Below the pieces are notes generated by a model. The model searched no databases, had not been told where the DNA came from, and saw only the letters and a list, made by a program, of their open reading frames with translations. This document shows positions 1 through 5,029 of a stretch of DNA of 5,041 nucleotides, piece after piece. Within the stretch, counting starts at the first letter, position 1; every line of letters begins with the position of its first letter. Source of the DNA: Candidatus Zhuqueibacterota bacterium 4484_87 (lineage in GTDB: Bacteria; Zhuqueibacterota; Zhuqueibacteria; Thermofontimicrobiales; Thermofontimicrobiaceae); assembly GCA_002085355.1 (NCBI GenBank), contig NATN01000234.1, positions 1 to 5,041 of the forward strand, read 5' to 3'. The position numbers and the translations under genes were made by a program.

Positions 1-253
1 GCCAGCATTTTTGAACACTGGTCTCGCCAAAAAAAATTTCCATGGCACGGGACAATAATTTTCCAACCTCGTCGCTTATAAGTTTACTTTTCTTATCTCT
101 GATCGTCTCGCTTCGCGCCTCGACAAGTCGGCGACTGAGCTTCGTCAATTTTCTCGTCTTTGTCTGTTCGTTTCCCTGACATCCGGGTAGAAAACCAAAA
201 TAAATCCCGCTACCAGCAGCTACCGAAGTTTTTATGAATTGGCGTCGTTTCAT
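1..253 (-). CDS. Tat-exported lipoprotein, N-terminal part, probable DUF362 family (cut by window edge)
   Basis: An open frame runs from the ATG at 251-253 to the left edge without a stop, giving 84 codons; the rest of the gene lies outside the window. The protein begins MKRRQFIKTS, a twin-arginine export motif, followed by a glycine/alanine-rich hydrophobic stretch and LPGC (residues 22-25), a lipobox-like site that would make Cys25 the lipidated first residue. Residues 42-84 read as a compact mixed segment with RLVEARSE, then an amphipathic helix with LLSRAMEIFFG, then a Trp. From memory this resembles the start of Tat-type DUF362 proteins (a VV.A.. strand, a helix ending in LTG, then AW), which usually run to about 300 residues or more. 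The start is firm: an in-frame stop at 278-280 leaves no other start codon between. The ribosome site is weak (AAGGA, 13 bases upstream). The export signal is seen directly; the family is inferred and another Tat lipoprotein remains possible. Confidence 0.72.
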   Translation of the reverse strand, partial: MKRRQFIKTSVAAGSGIYFGFLPGCQGNEQTKTRKLTKLSRRLVEARSETIRDKKSKLISDEVGKLLSRAMEIFFGETSVQKCW

Positions 254-281
254 TTTTGCTGAAGCATCCTTTTTGATTCAG

Positions 282-321
282 TTTTTTTGCCTCAAAGGCT
301 CCAAGACGCAAAGAAATATTT
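282..321. repeat. Probable dispersed intergenic repeat of the CTTTGCGTCTT..GCCTTTGAGGC type
   Basis: On the minus strand this stretch reads AAATATTTCTTTGCGTCTTG and continues GAGCCTTTGAGGC followed by seven A. I recall very similar strings (TTTGCGTCTTTGCGCCTTTG...) scattered between genes in many environmental bacterial genomes. Only one copy is in the window, so repetition is not shown here. GCCT-TTG-AGGC could make a tiny 4-bp hairpin, but the run after it is A rather than T in the direction of the genes, so it does not look like a terminator. It sits between hicA and the lipoprotein gene; the rest of the 254-381 gap shows nothing I can name. Confidence 0.35.
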
Positions 322-381
322 GAATTGGCAATTTTTTATGAGCTTATTCTAAAGTCCGAGTTTCATAAAATGAGATCACGA

Positions 382-570
382 TTATTTAATCGGAGGTATT
401 CCAAGGTCTTTACAAATCTTTATAGCCAAAATATCTCTTATTTCAGAATGCCTTGGAACGGCAGATCTTTTATTCAAAACAGGATTATGCCACCAGGAAT
501 GTTTGCTTCCTTCTCTAATCAATTCACATCCTTGACTGCGCAGATACTTCAGAAATTTATTTCTTTTCAT
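382..570 (-). CDS. hicA: HicA-family toxin (mRNA interferase)
   Basis: A 62-residue protein of the usual HicA size. HicA toxins are small double-stranded-RNA-binding-fold ribonucleases that cut mRNA in the cytoplasm until bound by HicB. The sequence shows the family layout: helix 1 with KFLKYLRSQGC (5-15), a beta strand, then REGSKHS (19-25) with the expected catalytic histidine at His24, a strand around SAVPRH, and a final helix with IRDILAIKICKDLGIP. The PRH..I....A.KIC.DLGIPP ending is typical of one HicA subgroup that pairs with the short HicB seen next door. The ATG overlaps the hicB stop as ATGA (567-570) and has no clear ribosome site of its own, so toxin synthesis probably depends on translation of hicB. 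The active-site His is present and no frame damage is visible, so the toxin is likely functional. Family assignment is by recognition, not by search. Confidence 0.88.
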   Translation of the reverse strand: MKRNKFLKYLRSQGCELIREGSKHSWWHNPVLNKRSAVPRHSEIRDILAIKICKDLGIPPIK

Positions 571-782
571 ACAGCGATTTTTTCTTTTTTATAATCATTT
601 CCAGCTGCAGAGAAAGCATCCTGTCGATTGAATTCCAGTGCTTCTTTCAGGGTAACTTCCAAAGTTTCTTTCAACTCTTCTAATGTTTTTTCCTGGCAAT
701 TAACTCCAGGAACTTCAGCGATCCACCCTATCCACCAGTCTCCATCTTTTTTAATTACTGCTGTGTACTCATTTTTTATCAT
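567..782 (-). CDS. hicB: HicB-family antitoxin
   Basis: A 71-residue HicB-like protein, made first in the operon and expected to bind and block HicA. The partial RNase-H-like fold is visible as strand 1 (EYTAVIKKDG, 5-14), strand 2 (WWIGWIAEVPG, 16-26), a turn with NCQEKT, and a long helix TLEELKETLEVTLKEALEFNRQ (33-54). The VPGV.CQ..T.EEL pattern is characteristic. After the helix only about 17 residues remain, with no helix-turn-helix or ribbon-helix-helix domain of the kind many HicB proteins use to repress their own promoter. Autoregulation is therefore uncertain, or may need the HicA-HicB complex. The ATG at 780-782 is preceded by GGGAG nine bases upstream. The W-rich start (DGDWWIGW) belongs to a subgroup I recall being paired with HicA proteins ending in DLGIPP. 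Confidence 0.88.
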   Translation of the reverse strand: MIKNEYTAVIKKDGDWWIGWIAEVPGVNCQEKTLEELKETLEVTLKEALEFNRQDAFSAAGNDYKKEKIAV

Positions 783-824
783 AACAATTAACTCCCAGTA
801 AATAAAAATTTTGTCAACTACATT

Positions 825-853
825 ATTATATCAAATTCCCCCCACATTTTCAA
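825..853 (-). promoter_or_regulatory. Near-consensus sigma-70-type promoter for hicBA
   Basis: On the minus strand, TTGAAA (848-853) and a perfect TATAAT (825-830) are separated by exactly 17 bases (831-847). Transcription would start near 817-819, leaving a leader of about 35 bases before the hicB ATG at 782, with GGGAG (792-796) as its ribosome site. A separate TTGACA (812-817) lies at the expected start point but has no -10 partner 16-18 bases further on. The spacer contains six G in a row. The promoter lies only about 70 bases past the stop of the upstream acyltransferase gene, suggesting hicBA is transcribed independently. Confidence 0.65.
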
Positions 854-923
854 GCACTTTTTCAACAGATAAAATTTACCAATTCAATCTATTTTATCAC
901 GAAATCTGCAAAAAGTTTCCCCA

Positions 924-2048
924 TCAAATTTTGATGAAAATCTTCTTACGGTACAAGATCCACATCAAACCCAGAAAAATCAAATTCCAAGCGATGGGAT
1001 AGAGCAATGACGCAAAATAATCGGGAGCCCAGGAATGAAAAAGATTTTCGAACAGCCAGGTCTTCAAAGAAATTACATTTCCATCAGCTTGAGTCCATTT
1101 GGTGTATATCGTGATACGAGCGATGATACCGGACAACACGTACACAGCGATAGCGTTACTGCCAAAAACGACAAATGGTTGTGCCCATTTCACATAACCC
1201 TTGATGTCGATAATCCAATAGCACATCGCCAGAAAAATCGCTGCCATGCCCGCCATGAAAACAGAGTAGCTGGAAGTCCACATATTTTTATTGATTGGCA
1301 GCCAGATATCCATGACGATCCCGGCGAAGAGGGCAAAATTCCCCGCCACAAATAAACCGGAAACTTTTTCGTATTTATCCCGCGAACTGCGCAGCCAATT
1401 TCCGGTGAAAACACCAAACATCACTGTGGCGATAGCTGGGATGGTACTCAATATTCCTTCCGGATCAAATCCGGGGACAGGAGCTCCGGCCCAAGTATGT
1501 CCTGCCAGTAGATGGCTATCAATGTACCAGCATAAATTTCCTATGGGTTCCAACACTCCAGCGCCATAACCCGGGACAGGAATTAATTTCACAGCCAGCC
1601 AGTAGCCGATGAGCAGAATCGCAGTCCAGCCGATTTGCCATTTTGGACTGGCTTTGAGTACGATCAATGCAGCGAAAAAATAGCATATCGCGATGCGTTG
1701 CAATACACCCGGGATGCGCATAGTTGAAAAATGAAAAAACGGGAACAACCCCAAAAAAAGTCCCAACGCAAAAATTATCACAGTGCGGCGAACCACTTTC
1801 CCGAACAACTGCGAAAAAGAGTCGCCGCGCTCCATCCTTTTATTCAAAGAAAATGCCATCGCCACGCCGACGATGAACAGAAAGAACGGGAAAACCAAAT
1901 CTGTCGGAGTCCAGCCATGCCACTTGGCATGTTCAAGCGGCGGATACACATAACTCCAACTACCGGGATTGTTCACCAAAATCATGAACGCAATTGTCAA
2001 TCCTCGAAACATATCAAGCGAGATCAGACGTTCAGATTGATTACTCAT
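924..2048 (-). CDS. HGSNAT/NagX-like membrane acyltransferase (DUF5009-type)
   Basis: A 374-residue multi-pass membrane protein with about ten hydrophobic segments. The family includes human heparan-alpha-glucosaminide N-acetyltransferase and bacterial NagX-like proteins, which move acetyl groups across the membrane onto sugars, often amino sugars. The start SLDMFRGL (10-17) is the family opener; LEHAKWHGWTPTDLVFPFF (38-56) aligns with the segment of the human enzyme that carries its active-site histidine, making His40 the likely catalytic residue. Other blocks I recognise are RIPGVLQRIA (111-120), DPEGILSTIPAI (195-206), the NKNMWTSSY region (253-261) and GSNAIAVYV (296-304). The length fits the bacterial members, so it appears complete. 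The start is supported by GGAGG (2053-2057), four bases before the ATG. It stands alone on its strand, 105 bases after the secreted-protein gene. The acceptor sugar cannot be read from the window. Confidence 0.85.
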   Translation of the reverse strand: MSNQSERLISLDMFRGLTIAFMILVNNPGSWSYVYPPLEHAKWHGWTPTDLVFPFFLFIVGVAMAFSLNKRMERGDSFSQLFGKVVRRTVIIFALGLFLGLFPFFHFSTMRIPGVLQRIAICYFFAALIVLKASPKWQIGWTAILLIGYWLAVKLIPVPGYGAGVLEPIGNLCWYIDSHLLAGHTWAGAPVPGFDPEGILSTIPAIATVMFGVFTGNWLRSSRDKYEKVSGLFVAGNFALFAGIVMDIWLPINKNMWTSSYSVFMAGMAAIFLAMCYWIIDIKGYVKWAQPFVVFGSNAIAVYVLSGIIARITIYTKWTQADGNVISLKTWLFENLFHSWAPDYFASLLYPIAWNLIFLGLMWILYRKKIFIKI

Positions 2049-2070
2049 TTCTCCTCCGAAGTGTAAAGTA

Positions 2071-2100
2071 ATTATTGGAATTAGTTAACGAAGTTCACAA
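2071..2100 (-). promoter_or_regulatory. Possible promoter for the acyltransferase gene
   Basis: On the minus strand TTGTGA (2095-2100) and AATAAT (2071-2076) are 18 bases apart, which would start transcription near 2064, just ahead of the GGAGG ribosome site at 2053-2057. The match is moderate and the region is A/T-rich, so chance is a real alternative; read-through from the gene upstream is equally possible. Confidence 0.28.
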
Positions 2101-2153
2101 ATGAATGTATTTTATTGAAGAATTTTATTTCTATGCTAAAACCACTGCCTCTT

Positions 2154-3119
2154 TCATTCCCAAGCTGAATTTTGGGCAATGTAAAAAGCCTTGCTTGCTC
2201 GTGCTTTTTTACCGGATTTATTATCTTCGACTTCAAGTTCAAGACGATAAATCCCCGGCGGTAAATCATTTACTTCGAAATTGCCATTGACAAAAACATA
2301 TTTGCTATCACTCTCCATATTCCAACTCGATTCTTTTTTGACGATTTTGCCGCTGCTGTTGCGAATCAGATAATGGATATCAAAGCTATAAACAGATGGT
2401 TTCCTGATACAAGTAAGGCCGTAAATTTCGCAATGAATGTATATTTTTGGAAATCCGCTGCCAAACTCAAGACAACTGCTGGGGAAAATGCGATACCCCC
2501 ATTTGTCAAATTTCGTGCTGTCTGTTTTTATCTTTGCGATTGAATAAGCCAACTCAATGTCGCTCAATTGCAATCCCTCTGCTGAAAAGGGTCTTGCCTC
2601 CACACTTCTTTGCACAATGGCTATCTGTTTTGACACCAAATCTTTCAGAACAACAATTAATTCGTAATATCCCTCCCTGATTTTCGCACTGTTTTGTTCG
2701 ACCAATTTATCAAAAGCCATGATCGAATCTGATTCAGAAATTTCATCTTCCAGAAACAGTGTATCCAAAGGCGTCACACGCAACTTGCGTTTATCATTCG
2801 GGACGATCTTTTCTTTTTCTTTGTCATAATGACAAAGCGAATCTTCAAAGGTACTGTTCTCCACTACGAAAGTGAGAATTTGACAGTACGATTTCATGGC
2901 AGAATTATGTTGCTGGAAAGTCAAGCTGTTACGCGAAATGTTGTAATAAATTTCCAGATAAACGGCTTTATCATTGAACCGAAACTGGGAGATATCCACG
3001 CAGAATTTGGGCGTCCGTGTCTGGGCATGTCCGGTGAGGGCAATAAATAAAATCAAGAAAAAAATTTGCCAGATTTTTCTTTGATTCAGAAGATTTTTTT
3101 TGTTTAAAATAAAATTCAT
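2154..3119 (-). CDS. Secreted protein resembling the N-terminal half of GWxTD-family proteins, lacking the GWxTD domain
   Basis: A 321-residue exported protein of unknown function. Residues 1-32 form a signal peptide: a basic start with KK and RK, the core IFFLILFIALTG (19-30), and a likely cleavage after GHA (30-32). The mature part is beta-rich. KFCVDISQFR (38-47) and YLEIYYNISRNSL (54-66) look like the first strands of GWxTD-family proteins, LQLSDIELA (183-191) is the most telling block, and YIHCEIYGL (227-235), IRNSSGKIVKKE (252-263) and LPPGIYRLELEVED (286-299) match the second beta-sandwich. Family members I recall continue into a domain bearing the GWxTD motif; here the stop follows AFYIAQNSAWE and the next codons show no such motif. 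Residues 100-140 form a charged insertion. The ATG has no good ribosome site (GAAGA at best), but no better start with a signal peptide exists before the in-frame upstream stop. FCB bacteria are the usual hosts. The function is unknown; a cell-envelope or surface role is only a guess. Confidence 0.72.
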   Translation of the reverse strand: MNFILNKKNLLNQRKIWQIFFLILFIALTGHAQTRTPKFCVDISQFRFNDKAVYLEIYYNISRNSLTFQQHNSAMKSYCQILTFVVENSTFEDSLCHYDKEKEKIVPNDKRKLRVTPLDTLFLEDEISESDSIMAFDKLVEQNSAKIREGYYELIVVLKDLVSKQIAIVQRSVEARPFSAEGLQLSDIELAYSIAKIKTDSTKFDKWGYRIFPSSCLEFGSGFPKIYIHCEIYGLTCIRKPSVYSFDIHYLIRNSSGKIVKKESSWNMESDSKYVFVNGNFEVNDLPPGIYRLELEVEDNKSGKKARASKAFYIAQNSAWE

Positions 3120-3147
3120 GGGCAGTCTTCAGGTTGGACTTTTTCGT

Positions 3148-3196
3148 TTTATCAGAATTGCAATATCAAGTTACAATTTTTTAGGGAAAAAGTCAA
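3148..3196 (-). promoter_or_regulatory. Possible promoter region for the secreted-protein gene
   Basis: Two overlapping weak candidates are visible on the minus strand: TTGTAA (3171-3176) with GATAAA (3148-3153), spacer 17, and TTGACT (3191-3196) with TAACTT (3168-3173), spacer 17. The second -35 falls inside the small hairpin at 3187-3203. Base composition here favours chance matches, so neither is firm. Confidence 0.25.
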
Positions 3197-3203
3197 ACTT
3201 TTT
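3187..3203. repeat. Perfect 7-bp A/T-rich inverted repeat with 3-base loop
   Basis: AAAAAGT-CAA-ACTTTTT is an exact inverted repeat. In the plus direction it ends in five T, but the stem has a single G-C pair, so as a terminator it would be weak. It overlaps a candidate -35 box for the secreted-protein gene. Confidence 0.45.
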
Positions 3204-3226
3204 GTTTGGTGCGGGGATTTTTTTGG

Positions 3227-3256
3227 AGCCACGGATTGACACTGATGAACACTGAT
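3227..3256 (+). repeat. Left arm of a dispersed CCACGGAT..GAACACTGAT element
   Basis: The 30-base stretch starts AGCCACGGATTGACACTGAT and ends GAACACTGAT; ACACTGAT occurs twice with a 10-base period. I recall closely similar strings (CCACGGATGAACACGGATGAACAC...) as intergenic elements in many environmental bacterial genomes. An opposing, diverged copy lies at 3397-3425. Confidence 0.55.
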
Positions 3257-3263
3257 ATTAAAA

Positions 3264-3277
3264 ATGAATTAATTCAT
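3264..3277. repeat. Perfect 14-base palindrome
   Basis: ATGAATTAATTCAT is identical to its reverse complement. Such sites can be operators for dimeric regulators, but it lies about 145 bases upstream of the nearest start codon and no regulator gene is nearby, so the role is unknown; in A/T-rich sequence, chance cannot be dismissed. Confidence 0.4.
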
Positions 3278-3390
3278 GATAGTCTCTAAATACGAATTTA
3301 TTTTTTTAGCCTTGCACAAAATAATATAAATTTCCAAAACTCCGATTAGCGAACAATTCATCCTATCAGAATGTATCCTCTGATAGTCTC
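3277..3390. repeat. 10-base direct repeat TGATAGTCTC, two copies
   Basis: TGATAGTCTC is found at 3277-3286 and again at 3381-3390, both inside the region bounded by the two repeat arms. The second copy overlaps the right side of the 3363-3386 stem-loop. It may be a remnant of duplication within the element. Confidence 0.45.
3363..3386. repeat. 8-bp stem-loop, possible weak terminator or element core
   Basis: CTATCAGA (3363-3370) and TCTGATAG (3379-3386) are exact reverse complements around the 8-base loop ATGTATCC. It lies 50-73 bases past the decarboxylase beta subunit stop. On the minus strand the sequence after the stem is GATGAATTG, not a T-run, so factor-independent termination is unlikely; it could still stabilise the 3' end of the operon transcript. 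Confidence 0.45.
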
Positions 3391-3396
3391 CCAAAA

Positions 3397-3425
3397 ATCA
3401 GTGCATGCCCTGCTCATCTGTGGCT
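3397..3425 (-). repeat. Right arm of the dispersed element, opposite orientation
   Basis: On the minus strand this reads AGCCACAGATGAGCAGGGCA then TGCACTGAT. Its first ten bases match the left arm (3227-3256) at nine positions and its last seven, CACTGAT, match exactly, while the middle has diverged. The two arms face each other across 140 bases and the arm ends 10 bases from the decarboxylase beta subunit stop. Confidence 0.5.
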
Positions 3426-3435
3426 AATTTACAAT

Positions 3436-4587
3436 TCAAAAAGCCAGCGTTTTGGTTAAGATTGCCAGCAAAATTCCTGCTGCTACGGCTGAACCAATCA
3501 CTCCCGCAACATTGGGCCCCATGGCGTGCATGAGCAAAAAATTTGTCGGGTCTTCTTTATGGCCCACGGTATGAACTACCCGAGCGGAATCTGGCACTGC
3601 TGAAACGCCAGCCGCGCCAATGAGCGGATTAATTTTATTTTCTCCTTTGAGAAAAAGGTTCATGAATTTGGCAAACAGCAAACCAGACGCTGTCGCGACC
3701 ATGAATGAAAAAGCGCCAAGGACAAAAATCAAAATAGATTTTGGCCGCAAAAAAGTGGTCGCCTGTGTACTGGCTCCCACTGTTACACCGAGCAAAATCG
3801 TCACAATGTCAATGAGCGCAGTGCGCGCTGTATTTCCCAACCGCTCAGTAACGCCGCTTTCTTTGAGTAAATTTCCGAAAAAAAGCATACCGAGCAGAGG
3901 AATCGCGCCCGGAGACAAAAATGCGGTGATGATAAAGGCAAAAATGGGAAACATGATTTTTTCTGTTCTCGAAACCTGGCGCGAAGGTTTCATTTTAATC
4001 AATCGCTCCTCTCGAGTCGTGAGCAATTTCATTATCGGCGGCTGAATTACAGGGACCAGAGCCATATACGAATACGCCGCAATAGCAATGGCGCCAATCA
4101 ATTCCGGGGCTAATTTTGAGCTGAGAAAAATGGCAGTAGGCCCGTCAGCGCCGCCAATGATTCCGATAGCGCCGGCTTCCTGCGGAGAAAATCCAAGTGC
4201 CAACGCGCCCATCATGGTCACAAAAATGCCCACTTGCGCCGCAGCGCCCAGAAGTAACAATTTCGGGTTGGACAGCAAAGCGGAAAAATCCGTCATTGCG
4301 CCGATGCCCAGGAAAATGAGCGGCGGGTAAATTCCCTTGACCACTCCCAGGTAGAGATAATTGAGCACACTCCCTTTCTCATAAATTCCCAGTTGAAGCC
4401 CAACATTTTCCAGAAAGGGAATGTTCCCGATCAAAATACCAAATCCGATAGGAACCAGCAACAGCGGCTCGTAATCTTTTTTTATCGCCAGATAGATGAA
4501 AAACAGACCCACAGCGATCATGATCAGGTGGCCTACCGTCACATTGTAAAAACCGGTGAAATGCACAAAGCGAAAAAAACCTTCCAT
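3436..4587 (-). CDS. oadB: Sodium-translocating decarboxylase, beta subunit
   Basis: A 383-residue integral membrane protein of the OadB/GcdB/MmdB family. It decarboxylates carboxybiotin on the carrier subunit and uses the energy to pump Na+ out of the cell. Hydrophobic segments fill most of the protein. GGADGPTAIF (145-154) is the family signature, with Asp148 at the place of the Na+-binding Asp203 of Klebsiella OadB. Tyr174, Asn320, Gly324, Ser329 and Arg336 fall at exactly the spacing of the Klebsiella functional residues Y229, N373, G377, S382 and R389, so the pump looks intact. The length fits the short members such as GcdB and MmdB rather than the 433-residue Klebsiella protein. The ATG lies one base after the biotin carrier stop with GGAGG five bases ahead, indicating translational coupling. 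Whether the substrate is oxaloacetate, methylmalonyl-CoA or glutaconyl-CoA depends on the carboxyltransferase outside the window; the symbol is therefore a family label. Confidence 0.95.
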   Translation of the reverse strand: MEGFFRFVHFTGFYNVTVGHLIMIAVGLFFIYLAIKKDYEPLLLVPIGFGILIGNIPFLENVGLQLGIYEKGSVLNYLYLGVVKGIYPPLIFLGIGAMTDFSALLSNPKLLLLGAAAQVGIFVTMMGALALGFSPQEAGAIGIIGGADGPTAIFLSSKLAPELIGAIAIAAYSYMALVPVIQPPIMKLLTTREERLIKMKPSRQVSRTEKIMFPIFAFIITAFLSPGAIPLLGMLFFGNLLKESGVTERLGNTARTALIDIVTILLGVTVGASTQATTFLRPKSILIFVLGAFSFMVATASGLLFAKFMNLFLKGENKINPLIGAAGVSAVPDSARVVHTVGHKEDPTNFLLMHAMGPNVAGVIGSAVAAGILLAILTKTLAF

Positions 4588-4588
4588 T

Positions 4589-5029
4589 TCAGCCTCCGAT
4601 CTCTAAAAGCACATCACCTTCCAATACTGAATCACCTGGTTTCACTTTAATCGACAGCACCGTTCCTGACCGCGTGGATTGGATATTGTTCTCCATTTTC
4701 ATCGCTTCCATTTTCATCAAAATCTTTCCTGCCTCCACCTGATCGCCCTCTTTCACGAGAACCTCCAGAACAAGTCCCGGCAGAGGAGCTTTTATGCTAC
4801 CCGTTCCCGTGGGTCTTGTTGGCGCTTGTGTTTTTGATGGGCTTCGTTCCGGTTTTTGCGGAATGGCTTTGGGTCTGACCAGTTGCGGCGTCTTTCGCTG
4901 TCTCGGTTCCTCAATAATTTCAACATCGTACTCTGTACCGTTCACTTCCACAACCGCGTGGTCACCGGTCAATTTTTTGATTTTCACTTCGTACGGCGAA
5001 CCATTAATCGAGTATTTATATCTTTTCAT
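4589..5029 (-). CDS. Biotin carboxyl carrier protein of a sodium-pumping decarboxylase
   Basis: A 146-residue soluble carrier. The biotinyl domain (about 78-146) has the classic EAMKMEN motif with Lys111 as the biotinylated residue, the conserved APLPGLV entry, the KEGDQVEAG turn and the KPGDSVLEGDVLLEI exit. Before it lies a proline- and lysine-rich flexible linker (about 42-78), and the first 40 residues (RYKYSINGSPYEVKI.., VEVNGTEYDVEI) form a small beta domain like that preceding the linker in OadA/methylmalonyl-CoA decarboxylase carriers. It would carry CO2 from the carboxyltransferase to the membrane beta subunit encoded directly downstream. An in-frame TAG at 5039-5041 rules out an earlier start, and GAGG (5036-5039) is six bases before the ATG. 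That TAG could also end the preceding gene, which is outside the window. An acetyl-CoA carboxylase carrier is less likely given the neighbour. Confidence 0.93.
   Translation of the reverse strand: MKRYKYSINGSPYEVKIKKLTGDHAVVEVNGTEYDVEIIEEPRQRKTPQLVRPKAIPQKPERSPSKTQAPTRPTGTGSIKAPLPGLVLEVLVKEGDQVEAGKILMKMEAMKMENNIQSTRSGTVLSIKVKPGDSVLEGDVLLEIGG
4593..4597 (-). promoter_or_regulatory. Ribosome binding site for the beta subunit, inside the biotin carrier gene
   Basis: GGAGG on the minus strand lies five bases before the beta subunit ATG (4585-4587) and within the final codons of the upstream gene (EIGG-stop). The junction reads TGA-A-ATG. It fixes the beta subunit start and suggests that ribosomes ending the carrier reinitiate on the pump subunit. 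Confidence 0.8.

Larger units (their letters stand above)
3120..3435. other. Gene-free, A/T-rich intergenic block with several symmetric elements
   Basis: No coding frame of note was found on either strand between the decarboxylase beta subunit stop and the start of the secreted-protein gene. The block contains, from left to right, a possible promoter, a 7-bp A/T hairpin, one arm of a dispersed repeat, a perfect 14-base palindrome, an 8-bp stem-loop, a 10-base direct repeat and the opposing repeat arm. Each is listed separately. I see no canonical GC-stem plus T-run terminator for the decarboxylase operon. Confidence 0.7.

Noticed and set aside
286..300. GCCT-CAA-AGGC hairpin beside a T-run as a terminator for hicA
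   Set aside because: In the direction of hicA transcription the hairpin is followed by A, not T, and the stem is only 4 bp.
325..594. Plus-strand open frame over hicA
   Set aside because: It is the antisense shadow of hicA and the end of hicB, both of which match known families residue by residue.
922..936. Palindrome CATCAAA-T-TTTGATG at the acyltransferase stop codon
   Set aside because: It overlaps the last codons, is A/T-rich and is not directly followed by a T-run on the minus strand, so it does not make a convincing terminator.
811..1002. Plus-strand open frame of 63 codons crossing the gap between hicB and the acyltransferase
   Set aside because: It overlaps the hicBA promoter and the end of the acyltransferase on the other strand, has no ribosome site, and its translation shows no family pattern.
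1035..1355. Open frame of about 106 codons on the plus strand
   Set aside because: It lies entirely opposite the acyltransferase gene, whose protein has clear family motifs; the plus-strand translation is low-complexity and has no recognisable domain.
2081..2156. Possible continuation of the secreted protein into a missing GWxTD domain by frameshift
   Set aside because: After the stop the same frame meets another stop within a few codons, and the other frames here show no GWxTD-like residues.
3620..4045. Plus-strand open frame of 141 codons
   Set aside because: It is antisense to the beta subunit gene and arises from that gene's codon pattern; the predicted protein has no domain logic and no ribosome site stands out.
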